DNA of 64,000 nucleotides from Glaciibacter superstes DSM 21135. Lineage in GTDB: Bacteria > Actinomycetota > Actinomycetes > Actinomycetales > Microbacteriaceae. The notes below the pieces were generated by a model. That model worked only from the letters and a program-made list of their open reading frames with translations, ran no database searches and had not been told where the DNA came from. Where the stretch lies: assembly GCF_000421145.1 (NCBI RefSeq), contig NZ_ATWH01000002.1, positions 62,001 to 126,000 on the forward strand, given 5' to 3'. The translations under genes were made by a program, and so were the position numbers. Shown piece after piece: positions 25,898 to 33,910 of the stretch (the first letter of the stretch is position 1; each line of letters begins with the position of its first letter).

Positions 25898-26266
25898 TCA
25901 GAGGCTCGGGTTCGCCGGCCGCGCAGATTTCGGGAGTTTGGCGACGACGAGCTGGTACGAGTCGGTGACGAGTTTCTTCACCAGGTCCTCGTCGAGGTTT
26001 GGCCCGCTTGCTGCCGTGATCCAGTGCTTCTTGTCCGTGTGATAGCCGACCGTGATCTCTTCGTATTGCTCGCGCAGCGCGAGGGCCTCGTCCGGATCGG
26101 CTTTCATGATCACGACGGGGTGTCCCGGCATGTCGGTCATGAGCATGAACACCTTGCCGTGCACCTTATAGGTTTCCCAGTTCGGGCTGACACGGTGCTC
26201 GAAGGTGACGTCTGGCAGTTCTGTCGCGAAGTCATTCGCGACCTTCTGCAGTTCCCGTGCATCCAT
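25898..26266 (-). CDS. MmcQ/YjbR family protein
   Basis: This 122-residue protein has the family features WETYKVHGKVFMLM, VVIMKADPDEALALREQY and YHTDKKHWITA near the middle, and DLVKKLVTDSYQLVVAKL at the end. MmcQ/YjbR proteins have a CyaY-like fold and are usually described as DNA-binding-like, but their cellular role is unclear. It lies 43 nt after the nitroreductase gene and 48 nt before the MDR gene on the same strand, so it is part of the same operon. Length and motifs are normal. Confidence 0.85.
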   Translation of the reverse strand: MDARELQKVANDFATELPDVTFEHRVSPNWETYKVHGKVFMLMTDMPGHPVVIMKADPDEALALREQYEEITVGYHTDKKHWITAASGPNLDEDLVKKLVTDSYQLVVAKLPKSARPANPSL

Positions 26267-26309
26267 TGTTGATCAGTTCCTCTCGATCGGTTCGTTTCGG
26301 CCGGACTGC

Positions 26310-26957
26310 TCAGGCGAAAGTGAACAGCTGGTCGGGTTCGAAGCGGGAGACCGGAGTCTTGTACTGCTTCGCCGCGTCGGGGTAGCCCAGTGCCAGGAGC
26401 ACGGTGGTGGTGTGTCCCGTCTCGCGGATGTTGAAGGCTTTGTCGACGGTGACGGGGTCGAAGCCTTCGAGTGGCATGGCCTCGACGCCGAGCTCCGCGG
26501 CGGCCATCATCGTCAGCCCCATCACCATGTAGGTCTGCTTCTCCATCCAGTGGTAGGTGTCTTTGTAGGTGTAGTTACGCAGATTCACGAAGTCGCGGGT
26601 CATGTACTCCCACCGCTCCTGCTTGGCGAGTTCCGGGAACCGGCCGTCAACTCGCTCTTTCGCGAACACCGATTCGAGGTGGTGCTCGGGTACGTCCGCC
26701 CGCGTGGTCATGATGATCGTGTGCGAGGCGTTGAGGATCTTCTCCCCGTTATCGGCGAACCGTTCGCCGAGGTTGGCGGCCAGCTTCTCCTTCCCCTCTC
26801 GCGTGGACAGAACGTAGAAGTGGTTGGGCTGAATATTCGTCGATGTAGGAGCCGAGCGCAGGAACTTCAACAGCTGCTGAAGAGTTTCTTCCGGGATGGT
26901 CTTACTACCGTCGAAGTAGCGGCTGAGGTGCTTGTTCATGAGCTTGTCGAGATCCAT
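26310..26957 (-). CDS. Nitroreductase family protein (NfsB-like, NAD(P)H-dependent, FMN)
   Basis: This 215-residue protein fits oxygen-insensitive nitroreductases. It has the N-terminal FMN-binding RYFDGSKTIPEETLQQLLKF and LRSAPTSTNIQPNHFYVLST, the central MVMGLTMMAAAELGVEAMPLEG, and the C-terminal VLLALGYPDAAKQYKTPVSR. Such enzymes reduce nitroaromatics and quinones using NAD(P)H. It is third in the operon after the AhpD-like and ICL/PEPM-like genes, which suggests a shared detoxification or redox-stress role. That theme is inferred from neighbours. Confidence 0.9.
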   Translation of the reverse strand: MDLDKLMNKHLSRYFDGSKTIPEETLQQLLKFLRSAPTSTNIQPNHFYVLSTREGKEKLAANLGERFADNGEKILNASHTIIMTTRADVPEHHLESVFAKERVDGRFPELAKQERWEYMTRDFVNLRNYTYKDTYHWMEKQTYMVMGLTMMAAAELGVEAMPLEGFDPVTVDKAFNIRETGHTTTVLLALGYPDAAKQYKTPVSRFEPDQLFTFA

Positions 26958-27014
26958 GAGTGGTCTTTCTTTTCGTGATGAGAGTGGTCGATGTGGAGTG
27001 AAGAAGGAGGGGGA

Positions 27015-27839
27015 TCAATGCATGGTGCGGGCGAGTAGGGTGCCCATCCGTTCGAAGTCCATGCCTGCTGTCGTCGCGGTCGCGAGGTCGCCTTGCACGA
27101 GTGCGCCCACTGCCTCTTCGACGGCACGCATGGCGTGGGCGTAGAGCGCTGGTCCGAGGCTGATCCGCTTGACTCCGGCCGCGCGAAGCTCGGCGACGGT
27201 CAACACCGCGTCTGCGGGGGAGATGAGGACGTTGACCGGCGTCGGTGCGACCGAGGCGACGATCGCACGGAGCGCGTCGAGGTCGGGCGGGTACGGCGCG
27301 TAGACCACGTCGGCCCCGACCTCGGCAAAGGCGGTGAGGCGGCGGATCGTATCGTCGAGATCGGGTCGGCCCTGCAGATAGTTGTCCGTACGACCGGTGA
27401 CCACAATGCGACCCTTGGCCGCCGCCACCGCAGCACGTACACGGGCGACCGCATCGTCGAAGTCGCGGATGGGCCGGTCGGGATCACCAGATGCGTCTTC
27501 AATGCCGATGCCGGTCAGCCCATGCTCGATCGCGGCGTTCACTGTCGTGGCGATGTCTTCGGGTGTATGCGCATAGCCGTCTTCGAAGTCGCCGTTCACG
27601 GGCAGATCTGTGAGGCGGGCGAGCAGCCCGGCGTGTGCGAGGTGCTCGTCGCGAGTGACCTGGTGGCGCCCATCCGCCCGGCCCAGCGACGCGGCGAGAG
27701 CGAACGATGACGTTCCGATCGCTTCGAAGCCAGCATCGGCGAGGAGCTGCGCCGAGAGGCCGTCCCACGCGTTCGGCATAACGAGACCGCCCTCGCGGGT
27801 ATGTAGGTCCATGAACCTCTCGTAGATCTCGGAACTCAT
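27015..27839 (-). CDS. Isocitrate lyase/PEP mutase superfamily protein
   Basis: This TIM-barrel enzyme of 274 residues shows GGLVMPNAWDGLSAQLLADA, FEAIGTSSFALAASLG, the metal-binding NGDFEDGYA, IGIEDASGDPDRP, VVTGRTDNYL and RAAGVKRISLGPALYAHAMR. Members cleave or isomerise C-C or C-P bonds of carboxylates; this subgroup (often named oxaloacetate decarboxylase/PEP mutase-like) has no firm substrate. The ATG at 27839 starts 1 nt after the stop of the preceding AhpD-like gene; a TTG at 27860 would overlap it by 20 bases. Tight spacing supports one transcript. Confidence 0.82.
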   Translation of the reverse strand: MSSEIYERFMDLHTREGGLVMPNAWDGLSAQLLADAGFEAIGTSSFALAASLGRADGRHQVTRDEHLAHAGLLARLTDLPVNGDFEDGYAHTPEDIATTVNAAIEHGLTGIGIEDASGDPDRPIRDFDDAVARVRAAVAAAKGRIVVTGRTDNYLQGRPDLDDTIRRLTAFAEVGADVVYAPYPPDLDALRAIVASVAPTPVNVLISPADAVLTVAELRAAGVKRISLGPALYAHAMRAVEEAVGALVQGDLATATTAGMDFERMGTLLARTMH

Positions 27840-27840
27840 G

Positions 27841-28392
27841 TCAGGCCGACTCTCCGTCAACAGCCGAGATTCCGACAGTGGGAATGTCTACGACTGTCTG
27901 GTTGACATTGTTGAGGTAATTGGTGAGAAGGAATACCACGGCGACGGTGACGGTCGCGAGGATCTCCGCGTCGCTGTACCCGGCCCCGCGCACGGCGGCG
28001 ATGTCGGCGTCGTCGACTTGCCCACGGGTCTCGACCACACGCTGCACGAACCGCGCCACGGCTGCGCGACGAGGATCGATCGAGCTTCCTCTGCGCGCCA
28101 GCTCGATGTCATCGGACGACATCCCGCCGAGCTCCGACGACACGTATGTGTGCAGTTCCTGGCAGTAGCCGCAGCCGTTGGACTGCGAGACCGCCAGTGC
28201 GATCGTGTGCCGTGTCTTCGCGTCGAGAAGACGACCGATGCTCTTCTGCAGGCCCATCACGATCTCCAGAACGGCTGGATTCGCCGCGAGAGTGTCGAAC
28301 ATGCCCGGTGCGAAGCCGAACTGTTTCCGGATTCCGTCCAGGACGCTCTGCGTCCCATCTGAGACGTCTTGAGGAGCAGTCAATCGGGACAT
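27841..28392 (-). CDS. AhpD/carboxymuconolactone decarboxylase family protein
   Basis: The 183-residue protein carries the AhpD-type redox site CGYCQELHTYV (Cys-x-x-Cys then His) after a helical ALAVSQSNG segment, plus LLDAKTRHTIALAV. AhpD-like proteins are peroxidase-associated thiol enzymes. It is the first gene of the minus-strand operon running to 24944. Its start is about 28 bp from the palindrome at 28420-28433, which overlaps the expected promoter and is probably bound by the divergent TetR repressor. Confidence 0.9.
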   Translation of the reverse strand: MSRLTAPQDVSDGTQSVLDGIRKQFGFAPGMFDTLAANPAVLEIVMGLQKSIGRLLDAKTRHTIALAVSQSNGCGYCQELHTYVSSELGGMSSDDIELARRGSSIDPRRAAVARFVQRVVETRGQVDDADIAAVRGAGYSDAEILATVTVAVVFLLTNYLNNVNQTVVDIPTVGISAVDGESA

Positions 28393-28419
28393 GGCAGGTG
28401 AACCTCCAGATGTAATTTT

Positions 28420-28433
28420 GGACTAGTTCGTCC
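28420..28433. promoter_or_regulatory. Probable TetR operator between the redox operon and tetR
   Basis: GGACTAGTTCGTCC, an imperfect palindrome. Its reverse complement GGACGAACTAGTCC differs by one base from the site at 29706-29719 upstream of the SDR gene. Location between two divergent genes and the repeated occurrence support operator function. Confidence 0.7.
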
Positions 28434-28497
28434 GCTTGTTGAGTGAACACCATTGGAAAGTGGGTTGTCAAGCCCAGTTTTTTGCTAGAGTCACGAC

Positions 28498-29121
28498 ATG
28501 GAGAAAAGCGTGGGCTCTCAGCGGCCACAGAGGCTGACAGACCGGGGACAGGCGACACGCGCTCACATCGTGAAGAACGCGGCCGACCTGATCTACGCGA
28601 ACGGCGTGCACGCAACGAACAACGAATTTCTCCGCAATGCCGCTGGTGTGAGCGGGTCCCAGCTCACCCATTACTTTCCGAATAAGGAAAGCCTGATCCT
28701 CGGGGTCATCGACTGGCAGGCTGACAGCGTCCTCGGGTTCCATCGTGATGATCGGTTTGCCGGCTTCGACAGCATCGACGCCTTTCAGGACTGGGCCGAC
28801 TTCTACATCCTCTCCGGTCGCCCATTTGAAGACGGCTGCGGCATTGGCTCCCTCGCGAGCGAGATCATCAAGACTGATCTCGACATTCACGACCACCTCG
28901 CGCTCGTCTTCGAGCAGTGGCGAGACATCTTCCGCGACGGGCTTGAGCGAATGCAGCAGCTCGGTCGCATCGACGCGTCAGTCGACCCGGTGAGGCTGGC
29001 CCATATGTTCATCGCCGCCTACCAAGGCGGCATGCTTCTCGCCCAGATCGCTCGCGACATCGCACCGCTACGGGATGCGCTCTATGCCGCCGTCGACCAC
29101 CTGCGAACGTTCGCCGAATGA
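28498..29121 (+). CDS. TetR-family transcriptional repressor
   Basis: A 207-residue repressor. The N-terminal helix-turn-helix reads ATRAHIVKNAADLIYANGVH, then NEFLRNAAGVSGSQLTHYF and PNKESLILGVID. The ligand-binding half (FEDGCGIGSLASEIIKTD, MFIAAYQGGMLLAQIARD) is typical of the YxaF/LmrA-like C-terminal type. It is divergent from the AhpD-like operon with the palindrome at 28420-28433 between them, and a near-identical palindrome lies before the SDR gene at 29818. It therefore probably represses itself, the redox operon and the SDR gene until a quinone- or nitro-type ligand binds. The ligand is unknown. Confidence 0.88.
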   Translation: MEKSVGSQRPQRLTDRGQATRAHIVKNAADLIYANGVHATNNEFLRNAAGVSGSQLTHYFPNKESLILGVIDWQADSVLGFHRDDRFAGFDSIDAFQDWADFYILSGRPFEDGCGIGSLASEIIKTDLDIHDHLALVFEQWRDIFRDGLERMQQLGRIDASVDPVRLAHMFIAAYQGGMLLAQIARDIAPLRDALYAAVDHLRTFAE

Positions 29122-29226
29122 TCCACTGATGCCCGCTGCTCTGGGCCATCTGGCCGACAAAGGCTCAACCCCGAATCTGAGGTTCTTTCCCTTCATGACG
29201 CCATCGATGGCTGCTGACGCGGCGGA

Positions 29227-29685
29227 TCAGTGCGACGTGCGCTCCGCGGCGGCAAGGTGGTGCTCCCATACGTGGCCCCAGAGGTACGCCGTGGCGTAGG
29301 AGCGGTACGGATGCCACGGCATGCTCCGCTGCTCTGCGTCCTTCGGCGTGATCAGGCCGTCCCGTCGATCGAGCGCGGTGAGTGCCTCGCGCAACGTCTG
29401 CTCGTCGGTCGAGATGACGCGCTCGGCAGTGATGGTGCCGCCGAGTTGTGCGACCAATCGATGGTAGATCGCCAGACTGGATGCTCTGCTGAGCTGTCGC
29501 GAGGTGACGGCGAACGAAATCCATTCGAGCGGACCGCTCGCGGTGACGGGCAGGTGTGCGTCGTCGGCATCGATCGGCCCGACCGATTGCACCCACCGGG
29601 CGAGGGCGTCATTGAGTGAGCTCAAGTGCTCAGCAGCTGATATCTGTTCCTCGGTCGCACTACTCCCGGCGCGCGTCACGGTCAC
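29227..29685 (-). pseudogene. Internally deleted AlkA-like DNA-3-methyladenine glycosylase
   Basis: The frame codes for 152 residues that match the two ends of a DNA glycosylase but not its middle. The first part contains EWISFAVTSRQLSRASSLAI and RLVAQLGGTITAERV, typical of the region before the helix-hairpin-helix. The last part contains PWHPYRSYATAYLWGHVWEH, the usual C-terminal helix. The central helix-hairpin-helix with GPWTA and the catalytic Asp is missing; REALTALDRRDGLITPKDAE joins the halves. The reading frame was preserved by the deletion, so a protein may be made, but it cannot be an active glycosylase. It is convergent with tetR. Confidence 0.65.
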
Positions 29686-29705
29686 GCCACCAGCATTTCA
29701 AATCA

Positions 29706-29719
29706 GGACGAAATAGTCC
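29706..29719. promoter_or_regulatory. Second probable TetR operator, upstream of the SDR gene
   Basis: GGACGAAATAGTCC matches the reverse complement of the site at 28420-28433 at 13 of 14 positions. It lies about 100 bp before the SDR start. Confidence 0.68.
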
Positions 29720-29817
29720 AGTAGACTCGACACTCTGGACAGGCCAACCAGACCGATTGCAGCGGCACGTTGCCGTGGGACTGTTCAGCCCAGCCAAAAG
29801 CGAAGATGGAGATTGTG

Positions 29818-30564
29818 ATGACGGCACGTACGGCCCTGATTACGGGTGGCACCAGCGGAATCGGGATGGCAACCGCACGGACCTTGCACGATCGCGGGTA
29901 CCGCGTTGCTGTCACCGGACAGCGTCCCGAAAGCGTCGCTCGAGCGCGGGAAGAGCTGCCCGACGACGTCCTTGTGTTGCAATCCGACGTACGGTCGCTG
30001 GCTGCCATCGACGAACTCGTGTCCGAAGTCGGAGAACAGTTCGGAAGCCTGACCACACTGTTCCTCAACGCTGGCGTCAACCGTCCGATGACGCTGGAGA
30101 CCTGGGACGAGGCCGGTTACGACGAGGTGTTCGCCGCCAACACCAAAGGGGTGTTCTTCACCCTCGTTAAGGCCCTGCCGCTGCTGTCCGACGGCGCTTC
30201 GGTCATTGTGACCGTGGGAATCGGGGCAACGCGTGCCCTCACTGGCAGCAGCGTCGCGGCCGGATCCCACGGTGCGATGCTGTCCATGATCCCGACACTG
30301 GCCCTCGAACTCGCACCACGCCGGATCCGCATCAACGCAGTCAGCCCAGGCATGACCGACACACCAATGACCAGATCCTCGATCAGGACGTCAACCGATG
30401 ACGTCGCAGGAAACCTGATGGCGATGGCCGAACAGAATCCCTTCGGCCGCCTTGCCACACCGGAAGACATCGCTGGGACCGTCGCCTTCCTGGCCTCGGG
30501 CGATGCAGCCTACATAACCGGGCAAGAGATTCTCGTGTCCGGTGGCGCGGGGTTGGCCATCTGA
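29818..30564 (+). CDS. SDR-family protein lacking the catalytic Tyr and Lys
   Basis: This 248-residue Rossmann protein has the cofactor motif TGGTSGIGMATARTL near residue 9, LQSDVRS, FLNAGVNRPMTLE and RRIRINAVSPGMTDTPM, as in classical short-chain dehydrogenases. The usual Tyr-x-x-x-Lys site is not there: the aligned stretch SSVAAGSHGAMLSM has Ala in place of Tyr and His in place of Lys. It may be catalytically dead, use other residues, or act as a nucleotide-binding regulator. The ATG at 29818 has GGAG upstream. It has the same putative TetR operator as the redox operon. The final Gly-rich SGGAGLAI is the normal C-terminus. Confidence 0.8.
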   Translation: MTARTALITGGTSGIGMATARTLHDRGYRVAVTGQRPESVARAREELPDDVLVLQSDVRSLAAIDELVSEVGEQFGSLTTLFLNAGVNRPMTLETWDEAGYDEVFAANTKGVFFTLVKALPLLSDGASVIVTVGIGATRALTGSSVAAGSHGAMLSMIPTLALELAPRRIRINAVSPGMTDTPMTRSSIRTSTDDVAGNLMAMAEQNPFGRLATPEDIAGTVAFLASGDAAYITGQEILVSGGAGLAI

Positions 30565-30772
30565 CCGAAGCACGTCACAGGTGTGGCGATGCAGCGCCGC
30601 AAGACATTGTCGAGCGGCTTGCGCATATCATGATCGGCACACCGGCAACGGTCGCCAGCCACGATACGACGACGCAGGGTGTGGCCGAGCAGGATCCGGA
30701 AGTCCAGATGGCCATTGAATCGGGAGATCCACCGAATCCCGAATCCCGACGGGTTTGATGGAGGAAGACAAC

Positions 30773-31138
30773 ATGAGCGCGATGCCGTTGCAAATACGAT
30801 CAGTTGCGCGTCTTGTGCCAATGCGTCCGCGCGATCCCGATCAGCCGACTCGTGCGGCCATGCCGCTCGGGCTGTTCTTCGATCTGGTCTTCGTTGTCGC
30901 GGTCGGACAGGCGGCGGTGCAATTACACCACGCCTTGGTCGAAGACCATGTGTTGGACGGACTCACCTCCTTCTTGGTGGCGTTCTTCCGCATCTGGTGG
31001 GCATGGATGAACTTCACCTGGTACGGGGAGACTGGAAGCACGAACCTTGGATGGGCAATTGGCGAAAGCGGACAGACTGATGTTGGCTCCGACACGAACT
31101 CATGCAGCCGTTCTCTGTGCGCGACCGCGAGGCCGTGA
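30773..31138 (+). pseudogene. Truncated low-temperature-requirement protein A (LtrA)
   Basis: After a strong ribosome binding site (GGAGGAAG) the frame encodes the start of an LtrA-like membrane protein: PLGLFFDLVFVVAVGQAAVQ, then LTSFLVAFFRIWWAWMNFTW. LtrA proteins normally continue with a dozen membrane helices to about 380 residues. Here similarity stops near 31070 and the frame ends at 31138 with unrelated residues (SCSRSLCATARP). The loss of more than two thirds of the gene makes it a remnant. The endonuclease-like gene begins 4 nt later, so a deletion probably joined them. Confidence 0.75.
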
Positions 31139-31141
31139 TCC

Positions 31142-31831
31142 ATGAAGATCGTGAGCTTGAATCTGCGTGGGTTCTTCGATTGGGAAGAGCGGTTGCCGCG
31201 CATTCTGCGATACCTCAAACGCGAGCAGCCGGAGCTGGTCCTGTTGCAGGAGGTTGTCTACCTGCCGGAGGTGTCGCCATTCACCCAACTCGACCTGTTG
31301 AATCAGGCTGCGGGTTTTCCGCATCGGCACTCGTCCATCAGCCGGCTGCAGCGCGGTGAGAACCTCGGTCCATACCGAGAGGGCCTCGGCGTTCTGAGTC
31401 GCTTCCCGGTGACGGGGGCAGAGACTTTGGTACTCCTGCACGAGGAGGATGACCCGCACAATCGGCTCGTGCAGTTCTTCGATATCTCAGACGGTGCTGT
31501 CTGGAAGTTCGCGAACGTGCATTTGTCCGTGCGTGATGAGTACGCGCTGCACCATCTGGAAGAGGTGCTCGGGATCCTGAAGTCCCGAGGTGAGAAGAGA
31601 ATCATCGGCGGCGACTTCAACATGAATCACCTCGAGCGACATGCGAATCTGTGGCGCGATGACTACGTCCTCACTACGGAGATCGAGCACTACGTTTCGT
31701 TTGCCCGTTCCCGCCAGGCCAACGACTACTTCCTTGTTCCTAAAGAGTATGAGTTGGGATCGATAAAACTCTCGGAGGACGGTCTGTCGGATCACCGGGC
31801 GCTTGCCGTCGACGTGCTGTCGATCGGCTAA
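31142..31831 (+). CDS. Endonuclease/exonuclease/phosphatase family protein
   Basis: This 229-residue enzyme of the DNase I-like fold has all usual motifs in order: MKIVSLNLRGFF, ELVLLQEVVYL (metal-binding Glu), EGLGVLSRFPV, FANVHLSVRDE (catalytic His), IIGGDFNMNHLERH (Asp/Asn) and the C-terminal LSDHRALAVDVL (Asp-His pair). Members hydrolyse phosphodiester or phosphomonoester bonds in DNA, inositol phosphates or lipids; the substrate cannot be told from sequence. The ATG at 31142 has no strong ribosome site, probably because of the upstream deletion that removed most of ltrA. It is complete and probably active if expressed. Confidence 0.85.
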   Translation: MKIVSLNLRGFFDWEERLPRILRYLKREQPELVLLQEVVYLPEVSPFTQLDLLNQAAGFPHRHSSISRLQRGENLGPYREGLGVLSRFPVTGAETLVLLHEEDDPHNRLVQFFDISDGAVWKFANVHLSVRDEYALHHLEEVLGILKSRGEKRIIGGDFNMNHLERHANLWRDDYVLTTEIEHYVSFARSRQANDYFLVPKEYELGSIKLSEDGLSDHRALAVDVLSIG

Positions 31832-32152
31832 CACTCCGGGGTCGGCTCCGCGGCCCATCCGATTTTCCTCCAGCCAGGCGTCGACCCCAGTTCGCGTGAT
31901 GGCCGAAGCTCGCCCTGCGGCGTAGTGTGGCGAACGAGAGCACCGTCTCCCGCCCCGCGATCCGGATCCTCCTGACCCTCAGCGTGGGGCGACGGCATGG
32001 CCACGAGACTGCGTGCCCGCGCCGGGCGCAATCCGAGCTGCGTCCCGCGCGACGCCGAGGGGTCAGATCATGCGGCCATCGAGGATCGCTGCCCGCCGGA
32101 CCAAACGGTCCAGGCTCCCGCCTAGCAACACCCAAGAAGAAAGAGGAAGACA
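31832..32152. other. Intergenic stretch, no supported gene
   Basis: These 321 bases contain no complete reading frame with a credible start and family. The last 15 bases supply the ribosome binding site (AAAGAGGAAG) of the following small gene. Confidence 0.4.
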
Positions 32153-32407
32153 ATGAACAGAGTGCCCGATGAGGGACTGGTGTGGGTTCCGGGCGGAACG
32201 CTCATTACTGCCACCCCAGAGGAGGGTCGCGCGCTGGCGGCCATGATGGCTAGGCACAGCGTCCACAATATTCAGCCCGACCTCGACATCCTGGTGGCGG
32301 GGCGGCCGATCTATTCGGCCAACCCCGACAGCCTGATCGCTGCGTCACAGGTCATCGCCATCGAATTCCAGACAGTCGCTGCAGCGAACAATTACTGGCG
32401 TGGATGA
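32153..32407 (+). CDS. Small protein of unknown function
   Basis: An 84-residue frame (NRVPDEGLVWVPGGTLITAT at the start, ASQVIAIEFQTVAAANNYW near the end) preceded by a good ribosome binding site AGAGGAAG about 5 nt before the ATG. The composition is soluble, mixed alpha/beta. I recognise no family. The hairpin at 32443-32474 closely follows its stop, which supports it as a separately transcribed unit. It could also be the remaining part of a larger, decayed gene. Confidence 0.45.
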   Translation: MNRVPDEGLVWVPGGTLITATPEEGRALAAMMARHSVHNIQPDLDILVAGRPIYSANPDSLIAASQVIAIEFQTVAAANNYWRG

Positions 32408-32442
32408 ACGTGTCTTAGTCGTCCAGGCGGCCGTGTACAAAG

Positions 32443-32474
32443 CGAAACGCTCCGGGCTTCTCCGGAGCGTTTCG
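32443..32474. terminator. Strong hairpin after the small gene
   Basis: CGAAACGCTCCGG pairs perfectly with CCGGAGCGTTTCG around a six-base loop. There is no T-run, which is common for GC-rich actinobacterial terminators. Confidence 0.6.
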
Positions 32475-32531
32475 TCGATTGCTGCGCCCATGGGACTCAA
32501 CGTCGAGCATCTCGCAAGGAATACTGTCCAT

Positions 32532-32579
32532 CAAGTTCGCAAGTTCGCAAGTTCGCAAGTACGCAAGTACGCGAGCACG
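32532..32579 (+). repeat. Six-copy 8-bp tandem repeat
   Basis: CAAGTTCG is repeated three times, followed by two CAAGTACG and one degenerate CGAGCACG. It lies in the 337-bp gene-free stretch 32408-32744, in which I see no other feature apart from the hairpin. Such short tandem arrays can change copy number by slippage. Confidence 0.75.
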
Positions 32580-32744
32580 GCGAGAACGCGACGATGGCCG
32601 CTATCGCTGGGCTACAGCCCGAGGTTCGCAAAGATGTTGCCGACCGGGCTGGTCAGCAGCAGCGTTCCCTCGAACGCCTCAATGCGGCGACGGATGCCCG
32701 CGATGCCGCCGCCCGCTTCGTGATGCCGGTGGCAGGATGGCATC

Positions 32745-33095
32745 ATGGTCGAGATTTCAGATGAGGATTTCGAGAAGATGGTTACCGAAGCGTACGACGC
32801 GATACCCGACACGATGTTGGGCGAACTCGAGAACGAGGCGATCCTGGTGTCGAATCAACCTCCCGGCGAGCGTCCGCGGCTTTTTGGACTCTACAGTGGT
32901 CATCCGCTGACCAAGCGTGGGATGTACGGCTTCGGGGAGCTGCCAGACCGCATCACGTTGTACAAGAACAACATGCAGGAGCACAGCAACGATCTCGACC
33001 AGTTGCGCACCAGGGTGCGCATCACTCTCGTGCACGAGATCGGACACTATTTCGGCCTTGACGACAAGCGGCTGCAGGAATTGGGCTGGGCATAA
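32745..33095 (+). CDS. Metallopeptidase family protein (minimal zincin)
   Basis: A 116-residue one-domain zincin. The zinc-binding motif is clear: TLVHEIGHYFGLDDKRLQEL, with two His and the catalytic Glu, and the family-typical Asp-Asp and Glu further on. The N-terminus (VEISDEDFEKMVTEAYDAIP, then LENEAILVSNQPP) and RGMYGFGELPDRITLY are also typical. The target is unknown for this widespread actinobacterial family. Complete and of normal length. Confidence 0.9.
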   Translation: MVEISDEDFEKMVTEAYDAIPDTMLGELENEAILVSNQPPGERPRLFGLYSGHPLTKRGMYGFGELPDRITLYKNNMQEHSNDLDQLRTRVRITLVHEIGHYFGLDDKRLQELGWA

Positions 33096-33191
33096 AAACA
33101 ACACGGAATACTTGCGTTCGCATGCATGTTGGGCGTGGGGTGGGACCGCACTGGTCTCTCGTACCCATCCTGAAGGGCAGCACGTACAGCT

Positions 33192-33773
33192 ATGGCAAGA
33201 ATCGGCATCATCATCGGAAGCACTCGCCCTGGACGCAACGGAGAGGCAGTGGCCCAATGGGTATTTGAGAGAGCCCAGCAGCGGACCAGTGCGGAGTATG
33301 AGCTCATCGACCTCGCGGACTTCGCTCTTCCTCACCTGGACGAAGCGCTCCCGGCGGCAATGGGACAGTACGCCCACGACCACACCAAGAATTGGGCCCA
33401 GACCATCGCACGTTTCGACGGCTACATCCTGGTGACCCCCGAGTACAACCACTCCACCTCTGGCGCTCTGAAGAACGCCATCGACTTCCTGGGAAACGAG
33501 TGGCACAACAAGGTCGCCGGTTTCGTCGGATATGGCGTCTATGGAGGGGTGCGGGCAATCGAGCACCTGCGCTTGGTGTTCTCCCAGCTCCAGGTGGCGA
33601 CCGTCAGCGCAGCGGCAACTTTCAATCTGATGACGGACTTCGAGAACATGAGCACGTTCCGGCCGGCCGCGTATCACGAGGCCTCCGTCGCTGCGCTCTT
33701 CGACCAGGTCGAGTCGTGGTCAGAGGCGCTCAGCGACGTTCGTGACAGCGGAGAGGAACAGGCCGCGGCCTAA
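33192..33773 (+). CDS. NADPH-dependent FMN reductase family protein
   Basis: The 193-residue flavodoxin-like protein has the FMN phosphate loop IGIIIGSTRPGRNGEAVAQW, ELIDLADFALPHLDE, and the classic VTPEYNHSTSGALKNAIDFL. GFVGYGVYGGVRAIEHLR follows. Members reduce quinones, azo dyes or chromate using NAD(P)H. It stands alone, about 100 bp from the metallopeptidase gene, and converges on the DUF4389 gene. Confidence 0.92.
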   Translation: MARIGIIIGSTRPGRNGEAVAQWVFERAQQRTSAEYELIDLADFALPHLDEALPAAMGQYAHDHTKNWAQTIARFDGYILVTPEYNHSTSGALKNAIDFLGNEWHNKVAGFVGYGVYGGVRAIEHLRLVFSQLQVATVSAAATFNLMTDFENMSTFRPAAYHEASVAALFDQVESWSEALSDVRDSGEEQAAA

Positions 33774-33910
33774 AACGACGGCGGGGTGTCGGTCGCGCCG
33801 ATGGCGGACACCCCACCTGGCGTGCGTTCGAGATCATTGAAGTCTCCCAAGCACGCGCTCGTCTGTTCACGCCACCGCCGGGGCTCCCGGCGCCCAGGGC
33901 GCGAGCACGG

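Noticed and set aside
32532..32579. A CRISPR array
   Set aside because: The units are 8 bp with no spacers, and no cas genes are present in the window.
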